64,000 bases of DNA, from NCBI GenBank assembly GCA_013368325.1, contig JAACJK010000001.1:806001-870000 (forward strand). Direction: 5' to 3'. The notes beneath the pieces are model-generated. The model did no database searches, was not told the DNA's origin, and saw only the letters and a program-made list of their open reading frames with translations. Below are positions 1 through 10,600 of this stretch, piece by piece (the stretch's first letter is position 1; every line of letters begins with the position of its first letter). The translations under genes were made by a program, and so were the position numbers. The DNA is from Ephemerocybe angulata. Lineage: Eukaryota; Basidiomycota; Agaricomycetes; Agaricales; Psathyrellaceae.

Positions 1-46
1 TCTATATCTGTATATTACTGACAGTCTCATATACTTAACTCTACAG

Positions 47-148
47 ATTGATTACTTCAACCAACGAAGAGTTATTGCTGAAGCTCAAAAGGACCGGCTG
101 GCGCGTGCCGCCGCTCAAGCAGAAGAGGTCAAGAGCCGGGGGCGTTGA
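47..148 (+). CDS. Terminal exon of an unidentified gene (5' part outside window)
   Basis: After a CTACAG acceptor the sequence reads open for 33 codons to a TGA, giving a charged Arg/Lys/Ala/Glu-rich C-terminus (starts IDYFNQRRV, ends VKSRGR). Bases 1-46 would be the end of the preceding intron. The composition suggests a helical, basic tail. I cannot name the protein from this alone. The reading phase is inferred from the open frame, since the upstream exon is not in the window. Confidence 0.4.
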   Translation: MDYFNQRRVIAEAQKDRLARAAAQAEEVKSRGR

Positions 149-2258
149 GCACTCTGTCGCGATATGAACGTATAGGGATTACACCAGACGAATCAAACAT
201 TTACTTGTCAAAGCTGAGAGTCCAAGGACCACGAAACTTGGCACCTTGGAACTTCCGAAACACTCACCGACAGCACGCATGACGGAATGCTGGGTACACT
301 CTTAGTGGTAATCATCTTTCTTCTTGTCCACTGCGAAGACATATGTGATGATATTCTACTCAGGTTTACGCTCTACAGCACATGCACTCGAACAACTGAA
401 GTGATGAGTCCGTACATGTCGTCTGCATCTGCCACTGCCCCCTGATCATCACTGGGATGTACTCGAGTCTTTCCTCGCACCTTTGCTGCCCTGCCTTGGC
501 GCATAGGTCAATGTCAATGCTGTAAGCCAGCGCTTTTCTGGGCCAGATCGCCGCGTTTCAAGACCTGAGATGTGCTTGCACCCCCGACTTCGCGAACGCC
601 ATAGATCAGGGCTTTATTGGCGCTAACCACTGCTGGTGGGGGTAATGAGGTTCGATCTGGTTCGCGGCATGCATTAATGGATGTATTGGGATAATTTCAA
701 GTTGCTATTTAGCCTTCAATCAGGCTACGATGACTTGGCCGTCTGACGGGTAAAACCCACTCGCTCATCCCGCTGGTTATCAACTTCCTCTGCATTCTAA
801 CAGATCCCTTGCCGCTTTTCTCCTGCTGGAATATGATTCACACATCCGGGAAAGTCGGTAAGAAGCCTGCTCAAGTGTTTCCAAGCTATCTTGACTTCTA
901 ATTACACCGGTTCTCAAGCAGGAAATCGTGATCGAGCCAGGGCATTCGCAGGTCAGAACCGTGTCAACACTTGGCCACTTCGACAGTTCCATCTCTCCGT
1001 TTCTCGGAGGTCTTCCCTTTCGATGGGGTGCGGATGTTTCGACCCGCTGTTCCTGATACCACTCTGATACCCCCAGGTTCCATATCTTTAGTGGGTCTTT
1101 CTCGCCCTGATAATCATCACCTGTGCAGGTGCCGAAATCATGACGTTGGGTTCAAGCGCTGGTCCACATGGTAATCAGGTTCATGCCCAATTCATATCTC
1201 ATTTTCACATCCTGATTTAGGCGTGGAGCGAGCCTATGCCCGTGTCGCCACAGTCATTGGGTGGCGATGTGATAGACAACCCTCCAGTTAAGCTCCTACA
1301 CACCCGCCTCTAACCTTATTCTCTGCATCTTATCTGCCGTTGTCCCCAGTTCCCGGAATTCGTATGATCTGGTGACCTGCGGCGAAACCTGCCCTCGTTA
1401 CCAGGCTCCTTTTGCCAAACCTTACTCCCACTTGCCCTGCTGGGCGCTATGGTCTACTTCTTTCAGCAGGTTCTAGGTCAACGTCGGTCTGTATGCTTCC
1501 CGCAACCTGACGAACGACCCCATCTTTTGTGGCGCCCAAGGAAGATTTCAAGTTATTTCAAGCAAATCTAGCCTCAAGCTACTGCAGTTGGTCAGATCAG
1601 CACTACTGCATTAGTATTCTCTCTGTTCCTGACTTCACGTACACACAGTGTGTTTGGGTATCCTACCGAGGGCAGGATCATGAGACAGCCAATCGCCGAC
1701 CGTCGCTTCTAGTAGAACTTCTAGCTGACTATTCTTCGATTCACAGCTAGTAACAACGAGCTAACCAGGTGTATCGGAATCTGACTGACTGTGTCCGCAG
1801 CTCCAATCTTCCGCGATAGGAACCGAAGGTTAACAAGGCCAAGTTCAGCCATACTACATATGGACAAGATGGGCAGGTCACTTCACAGGTACTTCGCCTC
1901 CGCATCGACCTGGGCTGCTCGAGAGAGGCCCTTCTCGCCACACGCCCATCTCGTCCTGCCGTCCAATGCCGGACTAATTGAGACAAGACTTGCCTCTTCC
2001 AGGCATCGAAAACACCCGGAAAAACATAGATTGCTCCCATGCCCCTCTTCGGCCCCTCTAAAACCGACCATTGAAATCAGCAACACAAAGGCTCCGTAAT
2101 AGGCGACGTCACCGCCACACTTGATGAGATTCTGGGGACACGAATCCGGAGACCGGAGATGAACACAAGTCATGCGAGAACCATTCATAAATGAGGTCAG
2201 TTAGGCCGACCTTTCTGCTTCAGCCCCCTCATAATAAGGCTTCCTCCCCGCTTCATCG
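149..2258. other. Intergenic stretch without a convincing gene
   Basis: Only short, mutually overlapping open frames on both strands (up to about 100 codons), none with recognisable motifs or a plausible spliced continuation. I see no tRNA, transposon ends or long repeats here. It must hold the 3' end of the first gene and the promoter of the 2259 gene. Confidence 0.5.
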
Positions 2259-3313
2259 ATGGCGCTCCGTCCTCCCCCCGCCTCTGTACCGCACAATATG
2301 GGCCACCTTCGCGGGTATTCTGATTTCTTTGCCTCGGGCTTCCGCGCTGTCTCCACCCGCGTAAAGCGCAGGCCTACTTCGTCCTTCTCATCGGCCACCC
2401 CCAGCAGCTCAGACACAGAATACGATGAGCCTCCATACTCCTCCAGCGCCATTCCCTCCATCCTCCCAAATGTTTTCCGCCCAAGACACCAGCGCACGCT
2501 GAGTAGACGACGAAGACCGGCGTCCATGATGATTCCCACTACACAATCAACTTTGATAGAGGAGAGGAGCGGTAGAAGATCCTCACTTGTCGCCTTCTCA
2601 TCCAGGCTCCTCGATCGCATGCATTTTATCTCTGGGGACGAGAATACTGCACCTGCGTCGACCCCTCCTGCAACACCAAGACGGAAGAGGCGGACGAGCC
2701 GCTTCTTGGGCGTCCTGAAGAATTCGAACAACACCAGTCCATCGCAAGGCTCGGGAGAACTCTGGCTTTCGACTGGTGGACCGCGCACCCCATCTGCGCC
2801 CAATGGAGGGTAAGTTCTATCAATGATATATATCTCGTTCTCCCGTTCTAAGCGCCCTCGCAATCATCTAGCCCTGAGACGCATGCTACGATTGACCCGT
2901 TTGCGTCCTCGCCGGAATCAAGGTCGTTTTTCATTGACCTCAGCTCTGACGGTGGCTCAGGGAACGACGACATTGTGCAGATGAAGCAGCGCGATTCCTT
3001 CCTCTCGATGGCCACGTCCAACTCCAACTCATCCCCCTCCATTTCCCTCGTCCATGTCTCGCCTCGGAGAGAGCGGCCCATATCCATCTCCACGATGCCC
3101 CTCCCCAGTCGCTCGAGGCGTTCGTCCTTCCAGTGTCGTGGCCAGAGCCAGGAGAAGATCGAGTCGTGGATCGCGGAGGAGGATGAGTCTATTGACTTTT
3201 TGGCGCTCACTCCTGAATACTCGCCTATCGCGGAGGGTTACGAGAGAGACGATGCAGCACAGATTGATTGGCGGCAGTTCCACTTGAATGACCTTCTCAC
3301 AGTTGAAGTTTAG
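2259..3313 (+). CDS. Ser/Arg/Pro-rich orphan protein, two exons
   Basis: Two exons (2259-2809 and 2872-3313) joined across a 62-nt GTAAGT...CTAG intron give 330 residues. I do not recognise a domain. The protein is low-complexity: Ser-rich stretches, basic patches (for example RRKRRTSR around residue 165, and SRSRRSSF), and a more acidic, better-ordered C-terminal 45 residues (EKIESWIAEEDESIDFLAL ...). The many S/T-P and R-x-x-S sites suggest a phosphorylated, mostly disordered protein, possibly nuclear; this is inference. The intron splits a Gly codon and keeps the frame, which supports the model. The antisense frame covering exon 1 is a compositional shadow. Confidence 0.7.
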
Positions 3314-4463
3314 TCTTCCTCCCATCCCCTTTCCCTAGATGCTTCCCCCATTCCCTCCTTCGACTGGCCATGCGCATGTTTGGAACACTGTTCTCTTGAC
3401 ATCTTCCACCCCTACATATTCGTCCAAATTCCTTCTTGTTCTCTCGATTATTATTATATCTTGTAATATCTAGTATGTATGTTCGCTCGTCTTGTTCCAC
3501 CCCATATTCTAGGAGCCGCTTGGCCCGTCACACAGTCATCCATCCCATCGCACCTCTTGTCTCGTCTTGTCGCTGTATCTATATCCCACGCTAGCACTGT
3601 TGTACAATACCCGGCTTGAATGCCTCAGAAGCTCCCATCCGGACTACCACTACTTACATACATGCCACTCCCTACTCTCTAGCCTTCTTACCCCCTTGAT
3701 GGCGGTACCACAACGAAATTAATCATCCTTGCCCTTGTTCAACGGCGAACGCGCAGTCTTGGTCCCCCTTGTTCCCGACGGCTAGTACTTCCCACACCCG
3801 GTCTAAGCACATTTGCTGGAAGTTCCAAATCCAACTCAATAGCCACGCTTGTCGGTAACCCACTCCCATATCTGAAGTCCTATAGAGCGGCGCCCATTGT
3901 TGTGGTGGCGAGTGATATATTGCCAGTGATAGCCGATCCCCTTGTGGGCAGCATAGTCCGAGGCTCCGGACTACGAGTCGGAGAGGACTTGGCAGAGACG
4001 AATGCGAGGCTATCCTCATTTGTTGGGCTAATTTATCTCGAGGTTATCTGACCTATTTTCCTATAGGAAGCTTCACGGTACCCGATCACGTGGCAGTACC
4101 TTAGAAACGAGACGCACACTCTGCAGGGCTTCTCTGCTCCACAGTAATGTCAAAATCAACGCCGCTTGGACATCGAACTCATACATGTCTGACGGTGCCT
4201 TGTTGAGGGTTTATGTAAAGGGAAGCTCCCTCGACAATACCCTACAATACCTTAGTTGAGCCGATATCTCTCTCTTCTAACGGCGCCTGCTGAATCTGGT
4301 CCATTCAACTTGGAACAACCAGGTGGTATTCATCCCAGTGCTGAGAAGTGATTCGAGAACTACGGGGATTACAGGATTGCCGTCAAATATGTGCCTAGTA
4401 CTAAATGTAATACGTCGTATAATCTCGCAGTGCTTCCTATGATAGTTTCAAGCCCGCTACCGT
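3314..4463. other. Intergenic region between convergent genes
   Basis: 3' flanks of the orphan gene (plus) and the F-box gene (minus). It has T/C-rich sequence and only one modest antisense open frame (3723-4019) without domain signal. I see no repeats or RNA genes. Confidence 0.5.
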
Positions 4464-6398
4464 TCAAAGTCCAAGTCCGACCCACCACTGCTCCGAGTCC
4501 GACTCAGAAGAAGGCTCGTCAAAATGGATAAACTTACTTCTAACCACCACCTCATCCCAATCCACGTGAATCCCCGGAACACCTTCCTCGATCCGAGCAA
4601 TTTCTGGTTTGTCAAGGTTGACGCAATCGTGCATCCGAAGCATTCGCAACCGGTGGCCGGCTGGCCGTTTGTTCAGCACTCTGATGATAGTGTCGATCTC
4701 CTTTTTCACGAAAGTCTCTCGGTACATTTCTATCACTTTGAGGGCTGGGAAAAACGGAACCACTGTCGCTGGTAGCACGGCGGCCATCGAAGGTTCAGAG
4801 GAGTCGGGACTGGCGCTGCAGGCGGGGTCGTTGTCCAGAATATGCCAAAAGTCGGTCATCTCGCCTGGATCAAAAGATATGAGCCGCAAATGCGGTAGGC
4901 GGGCGAAGGTTCTCTTGAAAAAGGGGTTGCGAGCCAGCTCGTTGAAAGTGTTGAAGTAGAGTGTGGTAAGCATGGTGAAGTCAAAATGATTGTGGACGGA
5001 GGCGAGGAAGGTACGGTCGGGGTCGGGGCCATCGTAGTGGCGGTCCGGGAAGCGGACTGTCAGATGCGGGTCACCCCCATCCAGTTGGTATCTCCAGCCA
5101 AGCGTCTCTGGTACACCGCCAAACCTGAATTCGAGCTGTGGACGCCTGTCGTTCAAGTTGCCAGTGTAAGACAATTCGAGGGAGTGGATATCTTCCTTCG
5201 TCCAGTCCAACGGGTCATCCCTCCACAGGTCCCTGATATTTTTGACGCACCAGTCGATACCATGGGTCCAATCCATAACGCGGATGAACTGGACGTTGAT
5301 GAAAGTAGACTTTGGGACCCGAATTCCCAAGAGGAAATTGCCGATTTCAAACGCCGAGTCCTCAAGGGACAGATGCTTGAATTGGTTGCCAAACGTGAAT
5401 GGTTTCAGGCCTGGAAACTCGCTGAATCTACACTTCGGGAGTATGTCGCCCAGAGTGAGGCGCTCTAGAAGAGGGAGACCTCTAAAAGTCTCGAGCATAA
5501 CAGGGAATTCAGGATAGTAGTCGCCTGATACGAGATGCAGCGTCCTCAGCGTGCTTGAGAAGGGGATCCCCGACCAGTGCAAGCTAAACTTGTGCAATTT
5601 GAGGTGCTTGAGAGCAGGTGCACCCTCGCTTAGGAAGTTTTCGGGAAGCTTCTCGGGGCCCGTGAGGTATGTGTACGACACTGAGAGCGTCGTCAATAAA
5701 GGTGCGAGTGGGCCCATGCGGCCCAACGCAGCGGTGAATGACGGTGGCTCGTAGCGCTGATCCGGTTCGGGATCGAAGTAGAAGCGCCTGCGACCGAGTT
5801 TGGGTGGATTTGGGTAGATACGTGGAGACAGGACAACGTTACGCAGGCGCATTGTCTGGGACAAGACTTCGCCGAGTGCATCGATATCCATCAGCCCCCC
5901 ACATTTCATGGCCACCGAAAGCGGGAGATTCTTCGAGCGCGGGAGGATCGTACGTATGAGCTCCCCGTGCATATCAAACATGAAATTGGTCCAGAGAGCC
6001 GCGCAACCTAGTGCGACAGCGCGCCAGTGGCGGCAGACATGCGTCGAGAAGATCCAGCACACTTTTTTGTCTTCTTTGTATTCGCGCTCCATCGTCCAAA
6101 ACAGAGTGAGGAAGATATGCGAGAGAACCTCCGGGGGAAGGCGGTTGACAGTGGGTGTGGAATTTTGGCATGTCTTGAGGATGCGGATGTCGTGTTCCAG
6201 CTCGAGGATTCGGGCTGCGTTTTGGCGTGTCTTACGGATGCAGATGTCGTGTTCCAGCTCGAGGATCCGGGTTGCGAGTTTCTCTTTGTATTCGAGGATA
6301 GAGGGGGTGCCGTATTGCTCGACTAGAGCTCGTGTTGCGGGGCCGGTGAAGCTGGTTGCGAGAGCTTCGCTGACTGTTGCAAACGGCTTTTCAGCCAT
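4464..6398 (-). CDS. F-box protein, subfamily I (644 aa, intronless)
   Basis: Predicted SCF ubiquitin-ligase substrate receptor. The start is set at the ATG at 6398 (MAEKPFATVSEAL), because the open frame upstream of it begins only at a TTG and the sister gene at 24842 starts with the same peptide. Order: short N-terminus, coiled coil about 40-80 (two near-identical 19-residue repeats containing RILELEHDI), F-box about 84-135 (NRLPPEVLSHIFL ... THVCRHWRAVALGCAALW), then about 500 residues with leucine-rich spacing typical of degenerate LRRs (LKHLKLHKFSLHW, FKHLSLEDSAF). It ends in an acidic Ser/Asp tail (DEPSSESDSEQ). Single exon. Its closest relative in the window is 24842-26548. The substrate is unknown. 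Confidence 0.85.
   Translation of the reverse strand: MAEKPFATVSEALATSFTGPATRALVEQYGTPSILEYKEKLATRILELEHDICIRKTRQNAARILELEHDIRILKTCQNSTPTVNRLPPEVLSHIFLTLFWTMEREYKEDKKVCWIFSTHVCRHWRAVALGCAALWTNFMFDMHGELIRTILPRSKNLPLSVAMKCGGLMDIDALGEVLSQTMRLRNVVLSPRIYPNPPKLGRRRFYFDPEPDQRYEPPSFTAALGRMGPLAPLLTTLSVSYTYLTGPEKLPENFLSEGAPALKHLKLHKFSLHWSGIPFSSTLRTLHLVSGDYYPEFPVMLETFRGLPLLERLTLGDILPKCRFSEFPGLKPFTFGNQFKHLSLEDSAFEIGNFLLGIRVPKSTFINVQFIRVMDWTHGIDWCVKNIRDLWRDDPLDWTKEDIHSLELSYTGNLNDRRPQLEFRFGGVPETLGWRYQLDGGDPHLTVRFPDRHYDGPDPDRTFLASVHNHFDFTMLTTLYFNTFNELARNPFFKRTFARLPHLRLISFDPGEMTDFWHILDNDPACSASPDSSEPSMAAVLPATVVPFFPALKVIEMYRETFVKKEIDTIIRVLNKRPAGHRLRMLRMHDCVNLDKPEIARIEEGVPGIHVDWDEVVVRSKFIHFDEPSSESDSEQWWVGLGL
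6159..6272 (-). repeat. 57-bp in-frame tandem duplication inside the F-box gene's coiled coil
   Basis: Two adjacent 57-bp copies (6216-6272 and 6159-6215) encode residues 43-61 and 62-80, both carrying RILELEHDI. The sister gene at 24842 has a single copy, so the duplication arose after the two genes split or was lost in the other copy. Confidence 0.85.
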
Positions 6399-6739
6399 CG
6401 CCTTCAACGACTGCGCGTTAACTCGGCTATTTGGGACCTGGAATGTCTGCGGCTCACCTGGAGTATAGTTTCTTGGATGGTATGTAGTAGTCAAACCGCG
6501 TTAGCCGCGCCCTGTCATGGAGGTAAAGGTCGAAGAAGCGTTTGTGGAGTCGCAGCTAATTCGGCACAAGGCGGGCCGAGGTCCGTTAGGCGCCGGCAAT
6601 ATGTGGGAATATTCATGAAGTCGTGGGAACATACGCTTGGCGATCTCGCCGCCCGTTCATCATTCAAGTTTTTTGCTCCTCAACCATAACCATTCTCGTG
6701 GCTAGCCGCTAGAGGAGCACCCACAGCATAGGTGATAGA

Positions 6740-7026
6740 GAAGAGGGCATCGAGTTTTCCCTGTTTTCCTTTACGACGAAAGCTTTGCTGGATCGAATCG
6801 GTAGCGCTACGAATCCTCCCCATGTTGAGCAGATCAAGCAGCCACTGGAGCGCGAGATGCGTGCTCTCAAAAGCGGCCAGAACATGTTCTTGTCTATTAA
6901 CCGCCTTCCCGGCCCCGAGATCAAGGGCATGGTCTTCGAATTCTATGTTGATTCAAGCAAGTTGAAAAAGATGCTCTGTGAAAGGATTTCGGCTCGGGAG
7001 TGCATCATGACCGTTTGCTGCACTGT
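6740..7026 (+). pseudogene. 5' relic of a subfamily III F-box gene
   Basis: In one frame the stretch reads FSFTTKALLDRIG..., then LEREMRALKSGQNMFLSINRLPGPEI. This aligns with residues 20-80 of the tandem genes at 34724-41309 (FSVATQELLDEDIG, LEREISALKSRQN, NRMLPPEL). Homology then fades through KKMLCERISARECIMTVC, which matches the KRVHLSHVC segment. No ATG precedes it in a matching position, and the remaining 450 residues are missing. A GTGAGT follows directly, but no downstream exon could be found. It is read as a truncated, decaying copy about 28 kb from the intact array, next to a subfamily I gene in divergent orientation. Confidence 0.6.
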
Positions 7027-7697
7027 GAGTACACGGGTTCTGCTGCTCCCCGTGGTCTTGCATCCTGCACTCTGTGTGCACCTGGGTGCCCCCTGAGAAC
7101 CAAGCTGTTAGGTGTGTTGCCTGGCGCGCAACGCACTGCCCAATGAACTCGATAATTTGAAAATCATGATAATGATAATGTCCTCAACTGACCCCACGGT
7201 TCCCGGGCACATCGAGGACGTTGCTAAGTCCCTTCGGTTCTACTTGGGTTCTACTCAAGTTCTACTGCGCAGGTTGCGTCTGCCACACCCTGTTCACACC
7301 TCAAAACGTCCCCTAGGACGATTCAGAGCCAAGGTCATCGCAGCTCGAATCGGAACGAACGAGCGGCCTTCGACTGAAGAGCTTCCAATATGACTTCAAT
7401 ACAACGTGATAATAAGCTACATACATACACTTGGCGAGATTTCATAACAGGTCGTGACAACAGAACAGGACGTGGGATGCGAGAGAAAAAAGAACAAGAA
7501 CGAAGAGAAATCGTCGAAGGCATACATAATAAATACAGTAACGTTAGTGGTGATGCCAGAAGTGACGACTGAATAGAATGTCAAGAGTACAACATGTGAG
7601 AAGAGGGATGCCGGGTACAAGGAAATGAAGCGATAGATAGATAGAGAACGAGATGAAGTGAAATGAAATTCTAATACAAATTTTGAACCCAGCGCAC
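7027..7697. other. Spacer and 3' flank of arrestin gene
   Basis: Holds the presumed 3' UTR of the minus-strand arrestin gene. The segment about 7440-7690 is A-rich on plus, with GATA/AGAT simple runs. No gene is supported. Confidence 0.5.
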
Positions 7698-10600
7698 TCA
7701 ACTCGCCTGCGTCTGATACTTCCTAATCAAATCCCTTAACCTCGCCTGACCAAACGCAAGGTCAGGAGGCGGAGACTTCGTCGGCGAAGCCATACCCGCC
7801 GCCGCAGGAGAAGGCAGATTATCCATGACCAACTTCGCAGGGGCCAACGTCGTCCTTTTGCCCCCCACACCACCCGACTCCACCCCCACCTTGGGCTTAT
7901 CTTTATCTTTCGACAGCAAGCTCGTCGCACTCGCACTCGCTCTGACACCTGTCGCGAGACGGGGAGCCGGGGAGGCACCAGCGGGCCTCGCAAGAGACGC
8001 TGTGGAAGACAGAACGGGGGTCGCGTGCGAAGAGGATATCATTGCCGGCACGGAGGTCGCCTTGATCAGAGGGCGCTTCGCCGCAATGGGTGGCTGGCTC
8101 GCAGAAGCGATAGCACCCCGGCCTCCCAGCCCACCTCCGTTGAGCTTGACGTTGACCTTGTTCGCCGGCGTAGAATTGGACATCAGGTCTTTAGGAAATG
8201 CGGTTTCCCCTGACGATGGTGTCGAACGGTTGGTACTGGGCGTCGTTTTGCCTCCAGGAGTCCGAGATTTGAAATCACCAACGAACAGGCCGGGAGCTGG
8301 AGAGCTGCTGTGAACAGCAAGATCTGTTGGCTTGCCACCTGCCGATCCAGAACTTGTGATAGGGAAGCTCCTCGCTGGGAGTTTCTTCGGGACGCCTGCC
8401 GGGTCCACCTTCCTCGCAACTGGACCTGACTCGTTCGTGGAACTCGTTTTGGGCTTGGCCGAGTCCTGGCGCGGGCAGAGAACAGGCACGGAACCCGACG
8501 TGGGTGTCTTCGCCTTGCCATTCCCCATGGACGTAGAAGCCACCAGCCCAGGTAGCGCAATCTTTCCAGGAAGGTGGGGACCAGACTTCGTCGACGGCTG
8601 AGACGGATTCGACGACGCACTCGGCGCAAACCGACCGTTATGGTTCAATTGCCGTGGCATCACTTTGGCATCCGGCTTGGACGTCGTTGCTGAGCCATTC
8701 GACTGCGAAGTCGAGATGCCAGAGGCGACAGACGCCCACATTGCCGTCACAGATGCGACCTTCCCTCCCCGTCCCCCACGCGCAGAGCGGACATCGTACT
8801 TGACCTCCGGATCGCTAGGCTTGTTGGGCGATAGCGCGAACGAACGAGCTATTGGAGTCTTCTCGGGGACCGGCGGTGGCTCCTTCGACTTCACAGTTAA
8901 CACGGGGTCTGGAATTTGCCACACATTCCTCGAGCCCGAGATCGGAGACGGACGTCGCAAAGGTAGCGGTGCTACAATTGGCCTTGTATCAATCCCATCT
9001 CGGGACGGTGGCGAGACTCTGCGGTCAGTTCTGACAGATTGGGGCGTAGGTCGAGTTGGAATGGGGACAGGCATCTTCGCCAATGCTGCTTCCTTTGGAG
9101 AAGGAATAGGTTTCTCCTTGGCACGGGGTGAACTGAGTTCGGTTGCCCAAAGATCTGTAACCTTTCTTGACTCCTCGACAACCGTGATGTCCCTTCCAAC
9201 ATGGTGACGTTGAGTGGTATCCTTCCTCGCAGTCCCTACTGGCATGAATCCTGACGACCTAGGATTAGGCGCAGTCGAAACGTCCTTCTCCTCATGGATC
9301 TTGTCCGCTTCCGTGCTCGGGGTCTTCGCTAGCAGAGTTGGTGGTGGAGGAACATGATCCTCACCCTTGTGCGAACCCAACAAACGCTCCGGATGACGAG
9401 CAACACTCGGACTCGCAGGAATAACCTCCTCCTCCGGCGGCTGCTCAGGATCAATCCCGCCCAACCACGCCGCCACCCGGCCCTTCGCATCCGTCCTCGT
9501 CTTCGCCCTCTCCCCCTTCTCCCCCCTCTCCTTACCCTTCTTCCCACTCCGCCTCTCCTTATTATCCCTGCTCTTCCCACTCTTCCGACTCCCATCAGAC
9601 AGCTTCGTAGGCGTCGAACCGTGGAAGGCGGTATCGGTAGTATGCGCTTGAGCTTCCTCCCTCCTATGCCTCGACGCCGCCAAGGTCGCCTTCGCACTCC
9701 ACTTCGCCTCGTCCTCCATGAGGAGCGGGAAGCTCGGCGGGTTCCAGCTCGGCCGCTCGTCGCCCGACACACTCCCGCCCCGATGCGTCTTCGTCTCGAA
9801 ATCCGAGTCGTTCCCGCCAACACCCAAGCCGCCCCCATACCTCTCCTGCGTTATTACCCCAGAACTGATTCCCGCGGCATGCACGGGAGGCTCGTCGACA
9901 TCACCACCGTCCAGCACCCCGTCGATGTTATTCCCGAGCGTCAAACTCGAGATGGCCGACTCGTCGTTCAGCGGCTCCGGCACCTGCGCCTTCGCAGGGA
10001 TATCAATAGGAACCACACCCCGCGCTCCCTTGCCTTCTCGACTGATACTTGCACTCAATATATCCTCTGCCCCCATAAGATCACGCACGTCCGGCCGCTC
10101 GTCCTTCTTCTGCTTCGCATTGCCCTCGCCAAACTTCCGCGTCCCGACTTGCGCTAGAAGTTTCCTCTCGAGGGCGTCCAACCCGCTTTCGCTGTTGTCT
10201 ACCCCCAAGAAATTATTGAGCTTCGCTCTTGGGTATCGTGTGGGGAGGACAGCGGTCAAGGCGGGCGTCGGCGGTGTTCGATCTCGCTTCACAGAAGGGA
10301 AGTGAGGCGTCGCAAGCCCCGACTCTTTCTCCCTGTTCGATTCGCCATTGCCTGACGGAGCGTCGAAAAGGGTATCGATTCTCGGTCTTTTCGATTGCTT
10401 CTCCGTGGGCGAGAGTGTCGGCGCTGCAGCGCTAGCCCCAGGCTTCTTCCGTGTCGGCACAGGAGGAGCAGGCAACGTCTTATTCTTCACCTCCACCTCC
10501 GCCTTCCCAGACCCATCGCCGTCGTCCTTGGGCGTCTTCTTCCCATCATCGTTCTCCCCCTCCGGCCCCAATGCAGCCAAAGCCAATCCCGCATCAAGCA

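Noticed and set aside
2201..2863. 220-codon antisense frame opposite the Ser-rich orphan
   Set aside because: It lies opposite exon 1 of a spliced plus-strand gene with matching intron phase. Biased Ser/Arg codons create open antisense frames; there is no domain in it.
6399..6494. Longer start for the 4464 F-box gene
   Set aside because: The upstream extension begins at TTG, not ATG, and is absent from the sister gene, which starts at the MAEKPF position.
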